A stretch of 64,000 bases of DNA from Psychromarinibacter halotolerans (GCF_029168315.1 NZ_JARGYD010000011.1:68187-132186), one strand, 5' to 3'. Shown: positions 49,701 through 62,700, counted from the first letter of the stretch. A program made the numbers and translations. The notes: generated by a model not told the origin, from the sequence alone.

Positions 49701-52700
49701 ATGAAAGACGACGAAAAGTCAGAACAGGCCGCTGAAGCGTCGGCGGAGAACAGCGTAGAAACGGAACGGCTTTGCATCGTGGGCATCGGTGCTTCGGCCG
49801 GTGGGCTGGAAGCCATCCGCGAGATGCTGGCGGGCGCCCCGACCGACGCCAACCTTGCCTACGTGGTCATCCAGCACCTTGACCCGAACCACGAAAGCCT
49901 GCTGGCCGAACTTTTATCACGCCACACCGACCTGACGGTGAAACAGGTGTCCGGCGGCGAGAAGATCCGCGCCAGCAACGTCTATATCATCCCGCCCGGC
50001 GTCGGGCTGTCCGTGTCGCAGGGTGTGCTTGAGCTGACCGACTTTGCCCAGCCGCGCGGGCTGCGCCGTCCGATCGACGATTTTTTCGAAAGCCTCGCGC
50101 TGGATCAGGGCCGCTTCGGCGCCTGCGTCATCCTGTCCGGCACCGGCGCCGACGGAAGTGCGGGTTTGCGGGCGATCAAGGAACACGGCGGGCTTTGCGT
50201 GGTGCAGGATCCCCGCACGGCGAAATACGACGGGATGCCAACCTCGGCACAGAACACCGGGATGGTCGACCTTGTGCGGCGCCCGTCCGAGATCGTCGAC
50301 GCGATCCAGCAGTACTATGCCCACTCCTTCGTCGACACCGCCGATGCCAAGCTGGCCAACACGATCGAAGAGAACCTCAACGACATCTGCGCCGTGGTGC
50401 GGAATTTCGTGGGGCATGACTTTTCCGGCTACAAGCAGTCCACGCTGATCCGCCGCGTGCAGCGCCGGGTGCAGGTGCTGGATCTGGACGACGCCGAGCA
50501 ATACCTGCAACACATCCGGTCGGACCCCAGCGAATGCGAGCTGCTGTTCCGCGACCTGCTGATCAACGTCACGCGCTTTTTCCGCGACCCCGAGCACTTC
50601 AAGGTGCTGCGAGAGACCGCGATCCGCCCGATGGTGCAGAACGCCGGAAACGAGGACGAGATCCGCGTCTGGGTGCCCGGCTGTTCCAGCGGCGAGGAAG
50701 CCTATTCCATCGCGATGCTGTTCGCCGACGAGTGCCGGGCGCAGAAGCGGTCGGTCAACATTCAGATCTTCGCCACCGACATCGACGAGCAGATGCTCAG
50801 GATCGCCCGCGAAGGGTCCTATGCGCAGGCGGCGCTGGCCGACATCCCCGAGGCCATGCGCGACGCCTATACCATCGCGCGGGACGGCCGGTTTCAGGTC
50901 TCTGCCAAGATCCGCGACATGATCCGCTTTTCGGTGCACAGCATCGTCCGCGATCCGCCGTTCTCAAGCATCGACCTGCTGTCCTGCCGCAACCTGCTGA
51001 TCTATTTCGGCGACCAGTTGCAAAGGTCGGCGATGCCGATCTTCCACTATGCGATCAAGCCCGGCGGCGTCCTGTTCCTTGGCCCGTCCGAGACGGTTGG
51101 CCGTTTCGACCACGCATTTCAGGCGATCGACCAAAGCGCCCGCGTGTTCCGCCGCAACAACAGCCGCCCCGAGTATCCGTTGCACCTGCGCGGTCAAAAC
51201 GGTTCGGATTCGAACGGCAATCGTCTGCGCCCGAAACACGACGCCGAGCCGTCTAAGCGGCTGGAATGGGGCGACGGCGGCGCGACCGACCGTATTCTGG
51301 CGGCCTACGCACCGGCAACATTGCGGGTGACCTCGGCGGGCGAGATCCTGAAGACGTCGGGACGGCTGGGCAAGTATCTGGAATTCAGCAACGGCGAAGA
51401 CGGGAACCAGTTCGCGCCCGCCGTCGCACGCCCCGGCGTGCGCGAGGCCATCTCGGCCATCGTGCGGCAGGTCAGCCGCAGCAAACGGCGCACGATCTCG
51501 CAAGACCTGAAGGCGCAGTCCGAGTTCGGCAGCCAGTCCTTCGACCTGATCGCCGAACCGCTGAACGACGGGACCTTCCTGCTGATCTTCCGCGAACGCG
51601 ACCGCTTTCAGCACGCGGATGACGACGATTTCGAATCCGTGGTGCCGATGGACAGCCATGTCCAAAGCCTTGAGGACGAGCTGCGCTCGACCCGGGTCCG
51701 GCTGCACACGACGGTTGAAGAGCTTGAGACCGCGAACGAGGAACTGAAAAGCTCGAACGAAGAAATGATGTCGATGAACGAAGAGCTTCAGTCGACAAAC
51801 GAAGAGCTGTCCACCGTCAACGACGAGCTCAAAAGCAAGGTTGACGAGCTGTCCGTCGCGAACTCGGACCTGTCCAACTTCTTCGCATCCACCGCCCTGC
51901 CCCTTGTGGTCGTCGGCGCGGATCTGTCGATCCGCAACTACACCGACGCGATCCTCAGCATCTATCCCTTCCGCAACACCGACCGTGGCCGCCCGCTGAA
52001 CGAGGTGACAAGCACCGTTCGGCAGGACGAGGAAATGCTGGAAGCGACGCGCGACGTGATCCGCGACGGCGAGATCCGTCATCTGCGCGTCTGGGACCGC
52101 GCCGAGGAACGGACTTGGTCGCTGGTGGTGACCCCATACAAATCGCGCGACGGCAGTCTGGACGGCGCCACGCTGGTCTTCAGCGAAGTCACCGACGCCA
52201 TCCGTCTTGAGGACGCGCTGGAACAGGAAGGCGAACGTTTGCGGCTGGCGCTGGACGTGTCGGGCCTGTCGGTCTGGGAATGCAATCCACGGGCGAAGAC
52301 GATGACCTTCGACGCGACCGGCGCGGTGCTGATGGGGCTGGACGACGAAACCATGCCCGTCACGACGTTCTTCGACAGCATCCACGAAGACGACCGCGAG
52401 CGCGTCGAAAAGGAATTCCGCGCGCTGACCGACAACGGCGACGAGATCGATATCACCTTCCGCATCGACACAGGTGGCGCCCGCAACCCGTTCGTTCAGG
52501 TGATCGGCAAGCGGATGCACAGCCGTCGCGAGATGCGCATCCTCGGCGTCGTGTTCGATGTCACCAAGGAACAGGAAGACCGCGACATCCGTGAGATGAT
52601 GCTGCGCGAGATGAACCACCGGGTGAAGAACATGTTCTCGGTCATCTCCGGCATCGTGCGCATCGTCGGCCGGCAGGCGCCCTCGGTCCCCGATCTGGTG

Positions 52701-53162
52701 GACGGCATCCAGCGCCGCGTCGACGCGCTGGCGCGGTCCCACGATCTGACGCAGCGGGCACCGTCGAAGGCCTCGCTGACGCTGGACGACGTTGTGCGCG
52801 CCTCTCTCGAGCCGTATTCGGATCATTCGGAGATCGACATCGACGGTCCGCCCGTCCCGGTCACCAGTCAGGAGCTGACCGCGCTGTCGCTTTTGCTGCA
52901 CGAATGGGCCACCAACGCGGCCAAGTACGGCGTGCTGGGGCCGAAGGACGGACGGCTTTCCGTGACATGGAAAGACAACCTTCCGGAAAATGTCGTTTTG
53001 ACGTGGAACGAAAATCACTCGGCGGAAGTTATTGAGTCCGAGGAGACCGCCGGGTTCGGTTCGACGCTGCTTCAGCTGTCGGCCGCGCAACTCAACGGTC
53101 GGATCGAAACGGATAAAACAGAGACCGCGCGAAGGATGACTTTGACCTATGTCCCAAACTGA
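49701..53162 (+). CDS. CheB-CheR-PAS-HWE hybrid sensor histidine kinase
   Basis: An 1153-residue cytosolic signalling protein. The order is: CheB methylesterase-like domain (about 24-210; GASAGG with Ser32, VIQHLDP, SGTGADGSAG), CheR methyltransferase-like domain (about 225-490; VPGCSSGEEAYSIA, ATDIDEQML, LSCRNLLIYF), a PAS-like region, a coiled coil (about 650-720; ELETANEELKSSNEEM repeats), two PAS domains, and a C-terminal HWE/HisKA_2 kinase with His973 in EMNHRVKNMF, the N-box LLLHEWATNAAKYG and WNEN. All three catalytic sites look intact. There are no chemoreceptors nearby, so it is probably not chemotaxis proper. The response-regulator gene overlaps its end by 14 bases. Confidence 0.9.
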   Translation: MKDDEKSEQAAEASAENSVETERLCIVGIGASAGGLEAIREMLAGAPTDANLAYVVIQHLDPNHESLLAELLSRHTDLTVKQVSGGEKIRASNVYIIPPGVGLSVSQGVLELTDFAQPRGLRRPIDDFFESLALDQGRFGACVILSGTGADGSAGLRAIKEHGGLCVVQDPRTAKYDGMPTSAQNTGMVDLVRRPSEIVDAIQQYYAHSFVDTADAKLANTIEENLNDICAVVRNFVGHDFSGYKQSTLIRRVQRRVQVLDLDDAEQYLQHIRSDPSECELLFRDLLINVTRFFRDPEHFKVLRETAIRPMVQNAGNEDEIRVWVPGCSSGEEAYSIAMLFADECRAQKRSVNIQIFATDIDEQMLRIAREGSYAQAALADIPEAMRDAYTIARDGRFQVSAKIRDMIRFSVHSIVRDPPFSSIDLLSCRNLLIYFGDQLQRSAMPIFHYAIKPGGVLFLGPSETVGRFDHAFQAIDQSARVFRRNNSRPEYPLHLRGQNGSDSNGNRLRPKHDAEPSKRLEWGDGGATDRILAAYAPATLRVTSAGEILKTSGRLGKYLEFSNGEDGNQFAPAVARPGVREAISAIVRQVSRSKRRTISQDLKAQSEFGSQSFDLIAEPLNDGTFLLIFRERDRFQHADDDDFESVVPMDSHVQSLEDELRSTRVRLHTTVEELETANEELKSSNEEMMSMNEELQSTNEELSTVNDELKSKVDELSVANSDLSNFFASTALPLVVVGADLSIRNYTDAILSIYPFRNTDRGRPLNEVTSTVRQDEEMLEATRDVIRDGEIRHLRVWDRAEERTWSLVVTPYKSRDGSLDGATLVFSEVTDAIRLEDALEQEGERLRLALDVSGLSVWECNPRAKTMTFDATGAVLMGLDDETMPVTTFFDSIHEDDRERVEKEFRALTDNGDEIDITFRIDTGGARNPFVQVIGKRMHSRREMRILGVVFDVTKEQEDRDIREMMLREMNHRVKNMFSVISGIVRIVGRQAPSVPDLVDGIQRRVDALARSHDLTQRAPSKASLTLDDVVRASLEPYSDHSEIDIDGPPVPVTSQELTALSLLLHEWATNAAKYGVLGPKDGRLSVTWKDNLPENVVLTWNENHSAEVIESEETAGFGSTLLQLSAAQLNGRIETDKTETARRMTLTYVPN

Positions 53163-53526
53163 AAACACTGCTGGTTCGCGGCATAAGGTCATGATTTGCG
53201 AAGACGAATTCATCGTCGCGCTGGATCTGAAACTGATGCTCGAAGATTTCGGCTTCGAGGTTCTGGGCCCCTTCAGCGAAGTGTCCGCAGCGGCCGACTT
53301 CGTGAAGGACACCTGCCCCGACGTGGCGCTGCTGGACGTCAACCTGCGCGACGGCCAGGTCTTCCCGCTGGCGGACACTCTGGCCGAAAAGGGCGTCCCG
53401 ATGGTTTTTCACTCGGGTCACGTCGACGACAGCGAGATCCGGGAACGCTACCCCGAGGCGACAAGCTGCAAGAAGCCAGTGAACACCGAAGGCCTGAAAA
53501 ACGCGCTGTTCCAATCGGTGGCCTGA
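53149..53526 (+). CDS. Single-domain response regulator
   Basis: A 125-residue receiver domain without output. The acidic pair in ICEDEF, phospho-acceptor Asp63 (LLDVNL), the switch Ser in FHSGH and Lys in CKKPV are present. It overlaps the kinase gene by 14 bases, so it is the obvious phosphate acceptor of His973. Like other stand-alone receivers next to HWE kinases, it may be a phosphate sink or act by protein contact. No terminator with a T-run follows; only a short GCCCGCGGGC palindrome is seen right after the stop. Confidence 0.9.
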   Translation: MSQTENTAGSRHKVMICEDEFIVALDLKLMLEDFGFEVLGPFSEVSAAADFVKDTCPDVALLDVNLRDGQVFPLADTLAEKGVPMVFHSGHVDDSEIRERYPEATSCKKPVNTEGLKNALFQSVA

Positions 53527-53752
53527 GCCCGCGGGCTTCGTGGGGGCGTCCGGGCGATGGCTTGAGCCTTCCAAAGCCAGCTAGGCACGGCGCGAGGGTG
53601 GATCCATGGTACTTGCGTACATGTCCCTTTAAATTCTGCAGGGGAACCTTTGCGGTTCCGACTGCGGAATCGCGAAGAGGCCGCAATCTCGACCCCATCC
53701 TGTCTAGAGGCGAGACCAGCGCAAACTGGCCTCGCCATGCAAACCTTCTTCG

Positions 53753-56700
53753 TCAGACAAAGTTCCAGGTAGACGCGTCTGCTTCAATGGCCGCCACGTC
53801 CGTATGACCTTCGAAGACAATGAAGCGCGAAGGGGTAAGCTGGATCGCTACATCCCCCGACCCTGCCGTCGTGAACGTTAGGTCACCGGCAGAGCTGTAA
53901 CCGAAGTCTATAAGGTCAAGCGTGTCGGTTCCCACTTCGTAGTCAGTGATGAACTCTGCAACAAAGGTGGTTTCTTCGCCGAACGTGAACTCGAAGACGT
54001 CGGCGCCATCGCGACCGCTAAGCTGATCGGCACCTTCGCCTCCGATCAGTTTGTCGTTGCCAGCGCCGCCAACAAGGACATCTGCCCCGCTTTCACCGCG
54101 GATGGTATCATCGCCGGAGCCACCCACGATCGCATCATCGCCGCCGCCAGCGAAAATCTCGGTCGCTCCAGTGTCTGTGGAGATGAAACGATCGTCTGCG
54201 TCAGTAAGGTTGTGGACCGGGTTCGTCGCGATCAGCCCATAGGTGCGTGCGAATTCAGTCGCGACGATATCGCCCGGCAGCAGATCGCTTTGCGACAGGC
54301 CTTCCAACACGATGAACCTACCGCTCCCAAGGTCTATGGCGTCCCCTTCTGCAACGGTGATGAAGCTTAGGCTCCCCGGATCCGTAATACCGAACCCGGA
54401 AAGCTCGATAATATCTTCGCCGGGCGTGAAGTCGGTGACGAAGTCGGCAGTGAAGCCCCCGACCTGGAAATCCCCCGCCGAGAAGGCGAACATATCGCTC
54501 CCCTCACCGCCGGTTAGATTGTCAGCACCCAAACCACCGATGATGGTGTCGTTGCCAGAGCCTGCGAGAACGACGTCGTCCCCTGCACCGGAGGACACCA
54601 TGTCGTCACCGGCGCTGGTGGCGATGACGTCGTCGCCGCCGTCTCCATAAACGCGATTGGGTCCAGCATCTTCAGTGATGAACCGTTCTCCGGCGGGCGT
54701 CAGTTGACTTGCCGCTGGTCCAGCTAGAACAACGGTCGTTTCTCCGTTGACCGAAGACACCTCGAAAGTCTCGCCGGAGAAGTCTCCTTCAAGCGTCAGC
54801 ACGCTTTCAGGCGTCCCGTCACCATTTGCATCGAAAGACAGGATGGCCGAGCCCGCCACGACCGTGACGTCGTCCGGAGACAGGCTTGCCTCCTGCAGCA
54901 CGATGGCATCCCCCGTGCCGAAGTCGCTGACGGTATCGCCGTCGAAGTCGGACAGGCTTCCGGAGATCGTGTCATTCGATCCCTGAAGCTCAAAGTATTC
55001 GGTGTCTCCCGATGCTGATAGATCGTCGCTCTCAGGCGTCCCGAGGACAAAGGTGGACCCCGTCGGTGCAACAGTCACCACAACCTCGGCGGTGCTGATC
55101 TGCCCCTCGTCATCATCTATGACGTAAAAGAACCTGTCGGACCCAACGAAGCCGGGCATCGGAACGTACTCGATCATACCGGCTGCCGTGATCTCAGCCG
55201 ATCCGAAAAGCGGCGCCGCAACACTGACGAGCGAGATGGGCCCACCCTCGGGGTCGCTATCATTTCCCAGCACGTCGATGACGATGGCGGCGCTTTCCGC
55301 TGTGTCCGCCCGATCATCAATTCCTTGAGGCGCCAAGTTGGGTACATCGTCGTTCAGGATAGTGTGTATTGCCGTCTGGCCGGTTGGGTCGATGGAAACG
55401 TTTGTCCGATCCGTCGACACGAGTTCTACGCCGACGTCCTCATCGCTCTCGAATTCAGTGTCACCGGTTACAGAGACAACGAACGACACGCTCGCCTGGC
55501 CATCTACCAGCGTGACTTCGTCGGGGATGGACCCCGCGATGTCCGCCGCGTTGACGGTTCCCAGCGCCGCGAGCGTTAGGGTGACAGCACCCGTAAGATC
55601 GCCGGTCCGGGTGACCGTGAATGAGAGGTCGTAGCTACCGGAATCGCCTTCCGTGAAGCTTGACGTCGTGGACGGCGTCTCGCCGGAGCCGACGCGGGTG
55701 ACAGCGACCGACACGGTCGAGGCGAGATCGTCGTTCTCGATCGTGTAAGTCGCACTGGATGCACCGGGCTCCGTCACGACATCGGCGCGGGACGTCCCTG
55801 TGATCGCAACGGTCAAGTCCTCATCCGCCTCGATCACGTCGTCCCCGAACACGTCCAGCCGGAAATAGCTTTCCTCAACGCCCGACCGCAGAGTGACGGT
55901 CTGCGGCACGCTTCCCGAATAGTCGTCGCTATCTGCTGTTGTCGAAAGCTGCAGTGACACATCGACGTCGCCGGACAGGTCACCCAAGCGACGCACAACG
56001 AACCAGACCTCGGTATTGCCATCAGCACCTTCGGAACCGGCCGAAGAGGCGAAGGACGTAAATCCGGCATCATCGGGATTGCCGGTCCCAACTTCGATGC
56101 TGACCGAGCTCGCGGGGTTGGCAATATCGTTTACCGTTACATCCACGGTGCCGACAGACGTGCCGCCGTTGCCATCGACGATCGTGTAGGTGAAGCTGTC
56201 CGACCCGGTGAAATTGGCGTCCGGGGTATAGATCAGGGTACCGGAAGTGCCGACCACCACAGAGCCGTCAGCACCTTGTGTGACACCGACAACAGACAGC
56301 GGATCGCCCTCGGGATCGGTATCATTGGCGAGTGCGTCGAAGGAAATCGAAGTGTTCTCGTCCGTCAGGACGGTATCGTCGTTTGCAGTCGGCCCGACGT
56401 TCTTCGCCGTGTAGGTCACGATATAGGTCTGCGGACCAGCCGTTTCGTTATGGTCGAGAAGATGCAAAACGTCTTCGTACTCCGGCCGTCCGCTTGGCGG
56501 GAAGGTCCGGTCCGTCTGCCAATAGTTGGCATCCAGAAGCACCTTTCCGTCGCTCTCGCGCACGATCGAGGCAATCGTGTATTCTCCCGCCCCGGGGTCC
56601 AGCAGCGACGCATAGCTATACCCTGCAGCCATCGTAGCGGTGACCTCGACCACCAAGTCCGACGGGCCTGCAACGCCATCCGCAACCTCACCAGTGGCGA

Positions 56701-59700
56701 GCGCGACAGCCAGAACTTCGCCGTCCGAGGTATAAAGCGTGTCTGGAAGCGCGGTCGGATCGGTCTCCCAGTCATCGTTGACCAGAAAATCGGACAGGCC
56801 GTCAGAGCCAGACCGATCGTCCTGCACCACCTGCACCAGTTCGTGGATGCGGGTTTCGGTGATCAACGACAGTTCCTCGAACCCAAGGCTGTTCTCATGG
56901 GTAAAGGACACGTCGTAATCTACGAACTTGCCCTGCAGGCTCGACTGCATCAGCCACACCGCCGTTTCGGCGTCGCCAGCGGCGATGTCGCCGAAATCCG
57001 CATTCAGTGTCGGCGCGACACCTTCCCCGTTCACCTCGGTGCCGAGGATCTCGAAATCGATCAGAAGACCTTTCTCGTTCTCGATAATCTTCGGCTGGGC
57101 CGAGGTGATCGACAGGTTTGTTGCGTCACCTGCGCCAACGTTGTTGACGAGGATTCCAAGAGCGAAAGGTTGCGACACCTCGACCACGTCGTCCGTGAAC
57201 GGATCGTCGGAAAAAACGTTCCGCTGCATGAAGTAATCGAGTTCCAGTTCTGCCTGCGGACGGACGGTTATCTCTTCCTGCCGCAGTGGGACCGCCACCT
57301 GAACGCCGTTCTCAACATAGCTGAGCGAGCCAGAGATCGTGTACGTCTCTTCGCCCGAAGCGGCGGCAAGACGGGACGGCACAAGGGTAAAGGTCGCGGA
57401 CCCGCTCTCGCCCCCAGCAATCACACCCGTGCCGTCAATCGCGGTCAGGCTGCCGTCGAGGAACGGATCGGTGATGCCGAATTCCGTCTGCTCGACGAGA
57501 TTGCCGCTGCTGTCACGAACCTCGATCTGCAGCGCGATGTTCGACAAGTCCTTCGTCGTCTCGTTGACGATCTCCAGTTCCGCAAGGAATGCCTGACGCG
57601 TCAGAACGACGTCCTGGCTGATCGAGATACGGACGGAGGCGCAGACGCCACCCACTGGCGCTGTTTGTTCGGCTTCCACAAGGTTAAGTGCCTGCTCTGT
57701 CAGCGACGACAAGTCCGAGTAGCCATAAGCGTCAGCAATCAGACCATGCGAAATATACGCACTCGCCAGCACCTCAAGCCGATCCAAAGCTATGAAGTCA
57801 GAACTCATACCATTGGGCACATCCTCTTCGTTAATGATGCCTGCATTCCAATAATCGATGGATCGGTTCCATCTTTCAAGAAATGCCTCGGCTTCATCAC
57901 TTGAGATGTCATCCGGAAGCGTCAGCCCAAGCAGATAGCCTTTCTCTTCGACCGTCAGGCGGCGTGCGCCGTCGACCAAAAATGCGCTAAACTCCCCAAT
58001 CCAACCTGAAACGCCCGCGGCGTCCTCAGTGTCCAACCAAGCCTGATCACCGAAAAGATATGATTGATAATCAAGTGACGCGTTGAACGAACTCAAAGCG
58101 AGACTCAATGCGAGTTGCGCATCCGTCATGCCTGTTTCCAGCATCGCAGGCGCCGCATGGAGGGACATCGGTGAGGCGTCCGAAGGTTGGGAGACACCCG
58201 TCAGGCCATTGACGATTTCAACGACGTCATCGGCGAGATCAACAAAATCGCCAAGATCCTCTAGATCCAATATATCGCCAATATCATCAAAATCGTCTAC
58301 AATCGTGGCGATAGGTAGAACTTTGCCAGTGTATGCAAGTACGTTGTCGAGAAAATCAACGCCCTGCTTCCACCCAAGCAAATCTGCGAGCGCCCTAGCG
58401 CATTTTATACCGTCTTCTATTCGCCCGAGCGGCGCTAGTCCGTCAATTTGATCCGGATCGAAGTAGTCCTCCAGACCTTGCGCGACGCTGCCAGCGAGAT
58501 CATTGGCATTCCCCCCCCCAGGACCTTGTGCAATGAACCTGACAAAATCAAACGCCGGCGCAAATTGTGGTGCGAACGTTTTTCCACAATCCACGAATGG
58601 ATCGACCAAATCACAAAGGTCGACTTTCGGAATAGGGATAACCGGGCTGAATACGGGTTGCTGAGGCGTACCACCATTTGGACCACCGCTGGAAAATCCT
58701 CCTCCTGCACCGCCTCCGCCTGCGCCGCCGCCGCCACCGAAACCGCCTCCAAGCCCCCCGCCGCCAAAGCCAAATCCGCCAGGGACACCATCGTCACAGT
58801 TGCCGTCCGCGTTAGCAATTCCGATAGAAACCACCTTGTAAACATCGTTGGGTCCGCAAGGATAAGAGAAATACACTTCCGCTTGGATTACGCATGACAC
58901 TGGTTCGGAAGCAGGAACTGCCCCCGGCGCGTCGAATGTTGAAAGCGCACCCATTTTCTCGTCCGCCATGTCTCCGAGAAGGCCTTTCTCGAGAACAATA
59001 TTGCTTTCTTCTGCCTCAACCTCAAAGTCCGCAACACGAGTGATCTTAATGGGAATCGTAATTTCAGATTTCGCATCGAGCACATCAAAGGCGCCCTCGG
59101 GGTAATCGAAATTATAAAACGGATGATCGCCAATATTGAGTTCAAAATTATTGACAGCTATCAATCCGTAATTTGTTGCCGTCATTTCGACAACGATTTC
59201 CTCGCCGACCTGATCTAGCTCCGCTAGATCAATCAAAGGTGGATCGATCACGACGACCGGCTCGGGAACGTCGGTGGCAAACTCTGCCTCGACGTTTACG
59301 GTGTACCTGTCCTCGACCTCGGTTTCCTCGACGGACCAGTAGTACTTCACCGTCTGCTTGGACATGAAGGCGTCGATGGAATTGGTCTGACCCGGGTTGA
59401 TCTCGATCGTCGACTGGTAGCTGTCGTGATCCTTTGCATCGATCCGGACGTTATACAGCCCCTCGGGGATGTCGCTGATCGTTACCATCCCGTCGACGTC
59501 CATGGACGAGAACACGATCTCTCCGGTTACCGCGTTGGTGACGGTGACGCGGCCATCGTCAACCTTCGGAGCTTCGTCCGAGAAGTAGAACAGCTCGTCG
59601 ACCAGGTTCAGCTCCAACGTGCCAGTGGCATCCGAGGCCGTGTAGAAGGTAAATGGCAGGCTGGCGAAATCGCCGCCGGCTTCCGAAACGGAGATCGAGC

Positions 59701-62700
59701 CCGAGAAGGTCCCAAAGGGGACATCGTCATCAGGCGTCAGGCTAACGAAGATTTCACGGCTTTCGCCGGCCCCGAGGCTTTCGATGACCTGCGGCGTGGC
59801 AAGACCCATCCAGTCGAGCTCCGGCAGAAGGACCGTAATCGGCGCCGATGCCGTCGATCCTTCATTGGTGATCGTGAAGCTTACGAGTTCCTGCTCTCCC
59901 CGCAGCGCGAAACCCTCGATCGAGGTCTGTTCGATGACAAGATCGGCCAAGGACGACACTGGGTCGATCCGTACGTTAGCCGATGTCTCTGCACCTTGGT
60001 CAGAGGTGACCCGAACCACCACGTCCGTGAAGTCGTAGGCCGTTACCTCCGGCATGGTGGCGTTCAAGTCCAACGTGATCGTGCCGTCACCGGCAAGCGT
60101 CGTCGCCTCCAGAACCGGGGTAACATTCCACGACGTCGGCAGGCCCTCGATCGTGGCATTTAGTCCGGTCAGGTCCAAGTCGCCGAAATTGTCGAGCGTG
60201 AGGCTAAGCGTCCCGGACTGACCGTTGACCACCTCGAACGTGACATAGTCCTCAAGGATATCCATGCCGAAGATGTCGACCGTCGCTTCCGGCGCTGCGT
60301 CTTCCCCGGGGTTCCCCGGGTGGTGCGCATTCAGGCTGAGAGTGCCGCCCTGCCCCGGCAACGTGGTGAAGCTTGTCGACCACTGCCCGGTGATGTCGGT
60401 CAGCACATCGATCGTCCGCGTCGTACCGTCGATTTCAGCTTCGATCGTCACGAACTCGAAGGGCGCCGCCTCTCCGGTCTCGACGTCGATCGCCTGCCCC
60501 GACAGCTGAATGGCCTCACCGCCGACCACAGAACCGGTGTTGGCCACCAATGTCGAGTGATAGGCTGGAAGCACCCCGGCCGGCGCCAAGGACGCTCCGA
60601 TGTTGTTGCTCTCGTCGACCTCGAGAACGGTGCTGCCCCCGGCATCCGTCTTGACGAGAAGATAGTAGTCGCCGTTCTCGCCGGGCATTTTGACCGTAGC
60701 GGAACGTTCGTAGAACGATCCTGCATCCAGTGTCCCCGAGAAAGATAGGTCCCGAAGGAAGATATCATTCTCGTCGAGAACGGTATCGATCGAGAGGAAA
60801 AGCTTGTCGGTCCAACCGGTATCGGGAAGCGTCGCTCCGCCAAGATTGTCGACCCGGTACGAGACCGACACCCACTCGTCCGTTTTGCCGCCTTCGAACT
60901 CTACATCCGACACGACCAGGTCGGGAGCACCGGCGATTCCGTTGACCGACAAGGTCACGAGCGCGGTGTCACTGCCCCCGGCGCCATCATCTACCGTATA
61001 CTGGAAACTGTCGGCGCCGGTCTCGCCATAAGCCAGTGTCGAGAATGCCCCGTTGGGATCGTACGAGAAACTGCCGTCCGCGTTGAGAAGCAGCAGCGCA
61101 CCGGAGGCAAGCGTGATCTGTGCCCCGACATCACTGGTTGAACCGTTGACGGCAGACACGACCAGAGCATCCCCATCCGGATCGACGTCGGTGCCATCCT
61201 CGAGAACCGTGACGGTGCCGCCGCAGCCGCAGTCTTCTTCTTCCGGCAATTTGATCACGTTGCCGGTCAGAACGCTTGTCTCGACAACCTCGTAAGCGTC
61301 ATCCGCGGCGACGGGCGCGTCGTTCACCCCGGCAAGGGTAATAACCGCGGCGCTTTTGGTTACGCCCCCGGCCCCATCCGAGATCGTGTAGGTGAACGTA
61401 TCCGTACCGGTCGCCCCCTCCCCAAGAGCATCCTGTGCCCCCGAGGGATCGTAGGTAAAGCTGCCGTCCGGCGCCATCGTCACGACGGCCCCGGATACAA
61501 GCGTTATGGGACCATCCGCGATCGGCCGTCCCTCGACGGCAATGACGGTAATGTCGTCCCCGTCGGGATCGCTGTCGGCGCCGGTCCCGGTGTCGTCGGT
61601 GATCACGTTGCCAACAACAGGAGTTTCCTCGTCGCTGCTATAAGCGTCTTGCGTCGCGACCGGCGGTGCGCCGACGCCGGTCAGATCGATATTGACGACA
61701 GCCTCCGAAAAGCCGCCTTCGCCGTCGGAAATGGTATAGGTAAAGCTGTCGGTCGCACTCTCACCACTCGCCAGGTCGAAGGCCCCGTCGGGATCATAAA
61801 CGAAGGTGCCATTCGTCTGCATCGTGACAACTGCCCCGGATGCCAGCGTATAGGACGAACCCACGACCGCGGTCAGCCCTTCCACCGCATAGACAGTAAG
61901 GGGATCCGCGTCGGTATCTGTGTCGTTGCCCAGCACCTCTCCCGCAACCGTCTGGGTCTCGAGAGTTGCAAAGCTGTCATCCGCGGCCTCGGGCGGCGTG
62001 TTCGGAGGCGCGAGAACGGTGATCGCAACCTGCCCGGTCATCGACCCGCCGTTTCCGTCCTCAACCGTGTAGCTGAAAGTATCCGTGCCAGAGAAACCCG
62101 CCAGCGGCGTATACGTGACCTCGCCGCCACTCCCAACGGTTACCGTTCCGTGCGACGCTGGTCCGGTCCCGGTCAACTGCAACGGATCGCCTTCTGGGTC
62201 CGAGTCGTTGTCCAGAACGTTCAATGTGACAGCCGCTTCAAAGTCGGTCTCTGCGGCGTCGGCGACAGCAACAGGTGCATCGTTCACGGACAGGATATCA
62301 ACCGTGACGGCCTGGACGCTGGTTTCGTAGCCGTCACTCACGACATAGTCGAAGCTGGCAGGCCCGAAGTAGTCGGGATCTGGTGTGAACCGGACTGTGT
62401 CCCCGATCAGTTGCACAGTACCGTTCGTCGCGTTCTGAACCGCCGTAATGGTCAGCGGGTCTGCATCTGGATCCGTGTCACCCTCTAGAAGGACTGACGT
62501 CGCGATCTCAAAGACACTGTCCTCGTCCGAACTGAATGCTTCGCCGTCTGTGACGGGCACCTGGTTGAATACGACATCCTGATCGGCAAAGCGCAGAATC
62601 CGGATTCCGGACAGCGTATCGCTTCCCTCGTCACCGTCCGCCGCATTCAGATCGGTCACCGTCGCTGACGTATCGTCGCCCGCTATCAGGAAATCCGCGC

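Noticed and set aside
49701..53526. Chemotaxis operon
   Set aside because: CheB and CheR are fused to an HWE kinase, and there are no cheA, cheW or receptor genes; it is a sensor-kinase module rather than a chemotaxis cluster.
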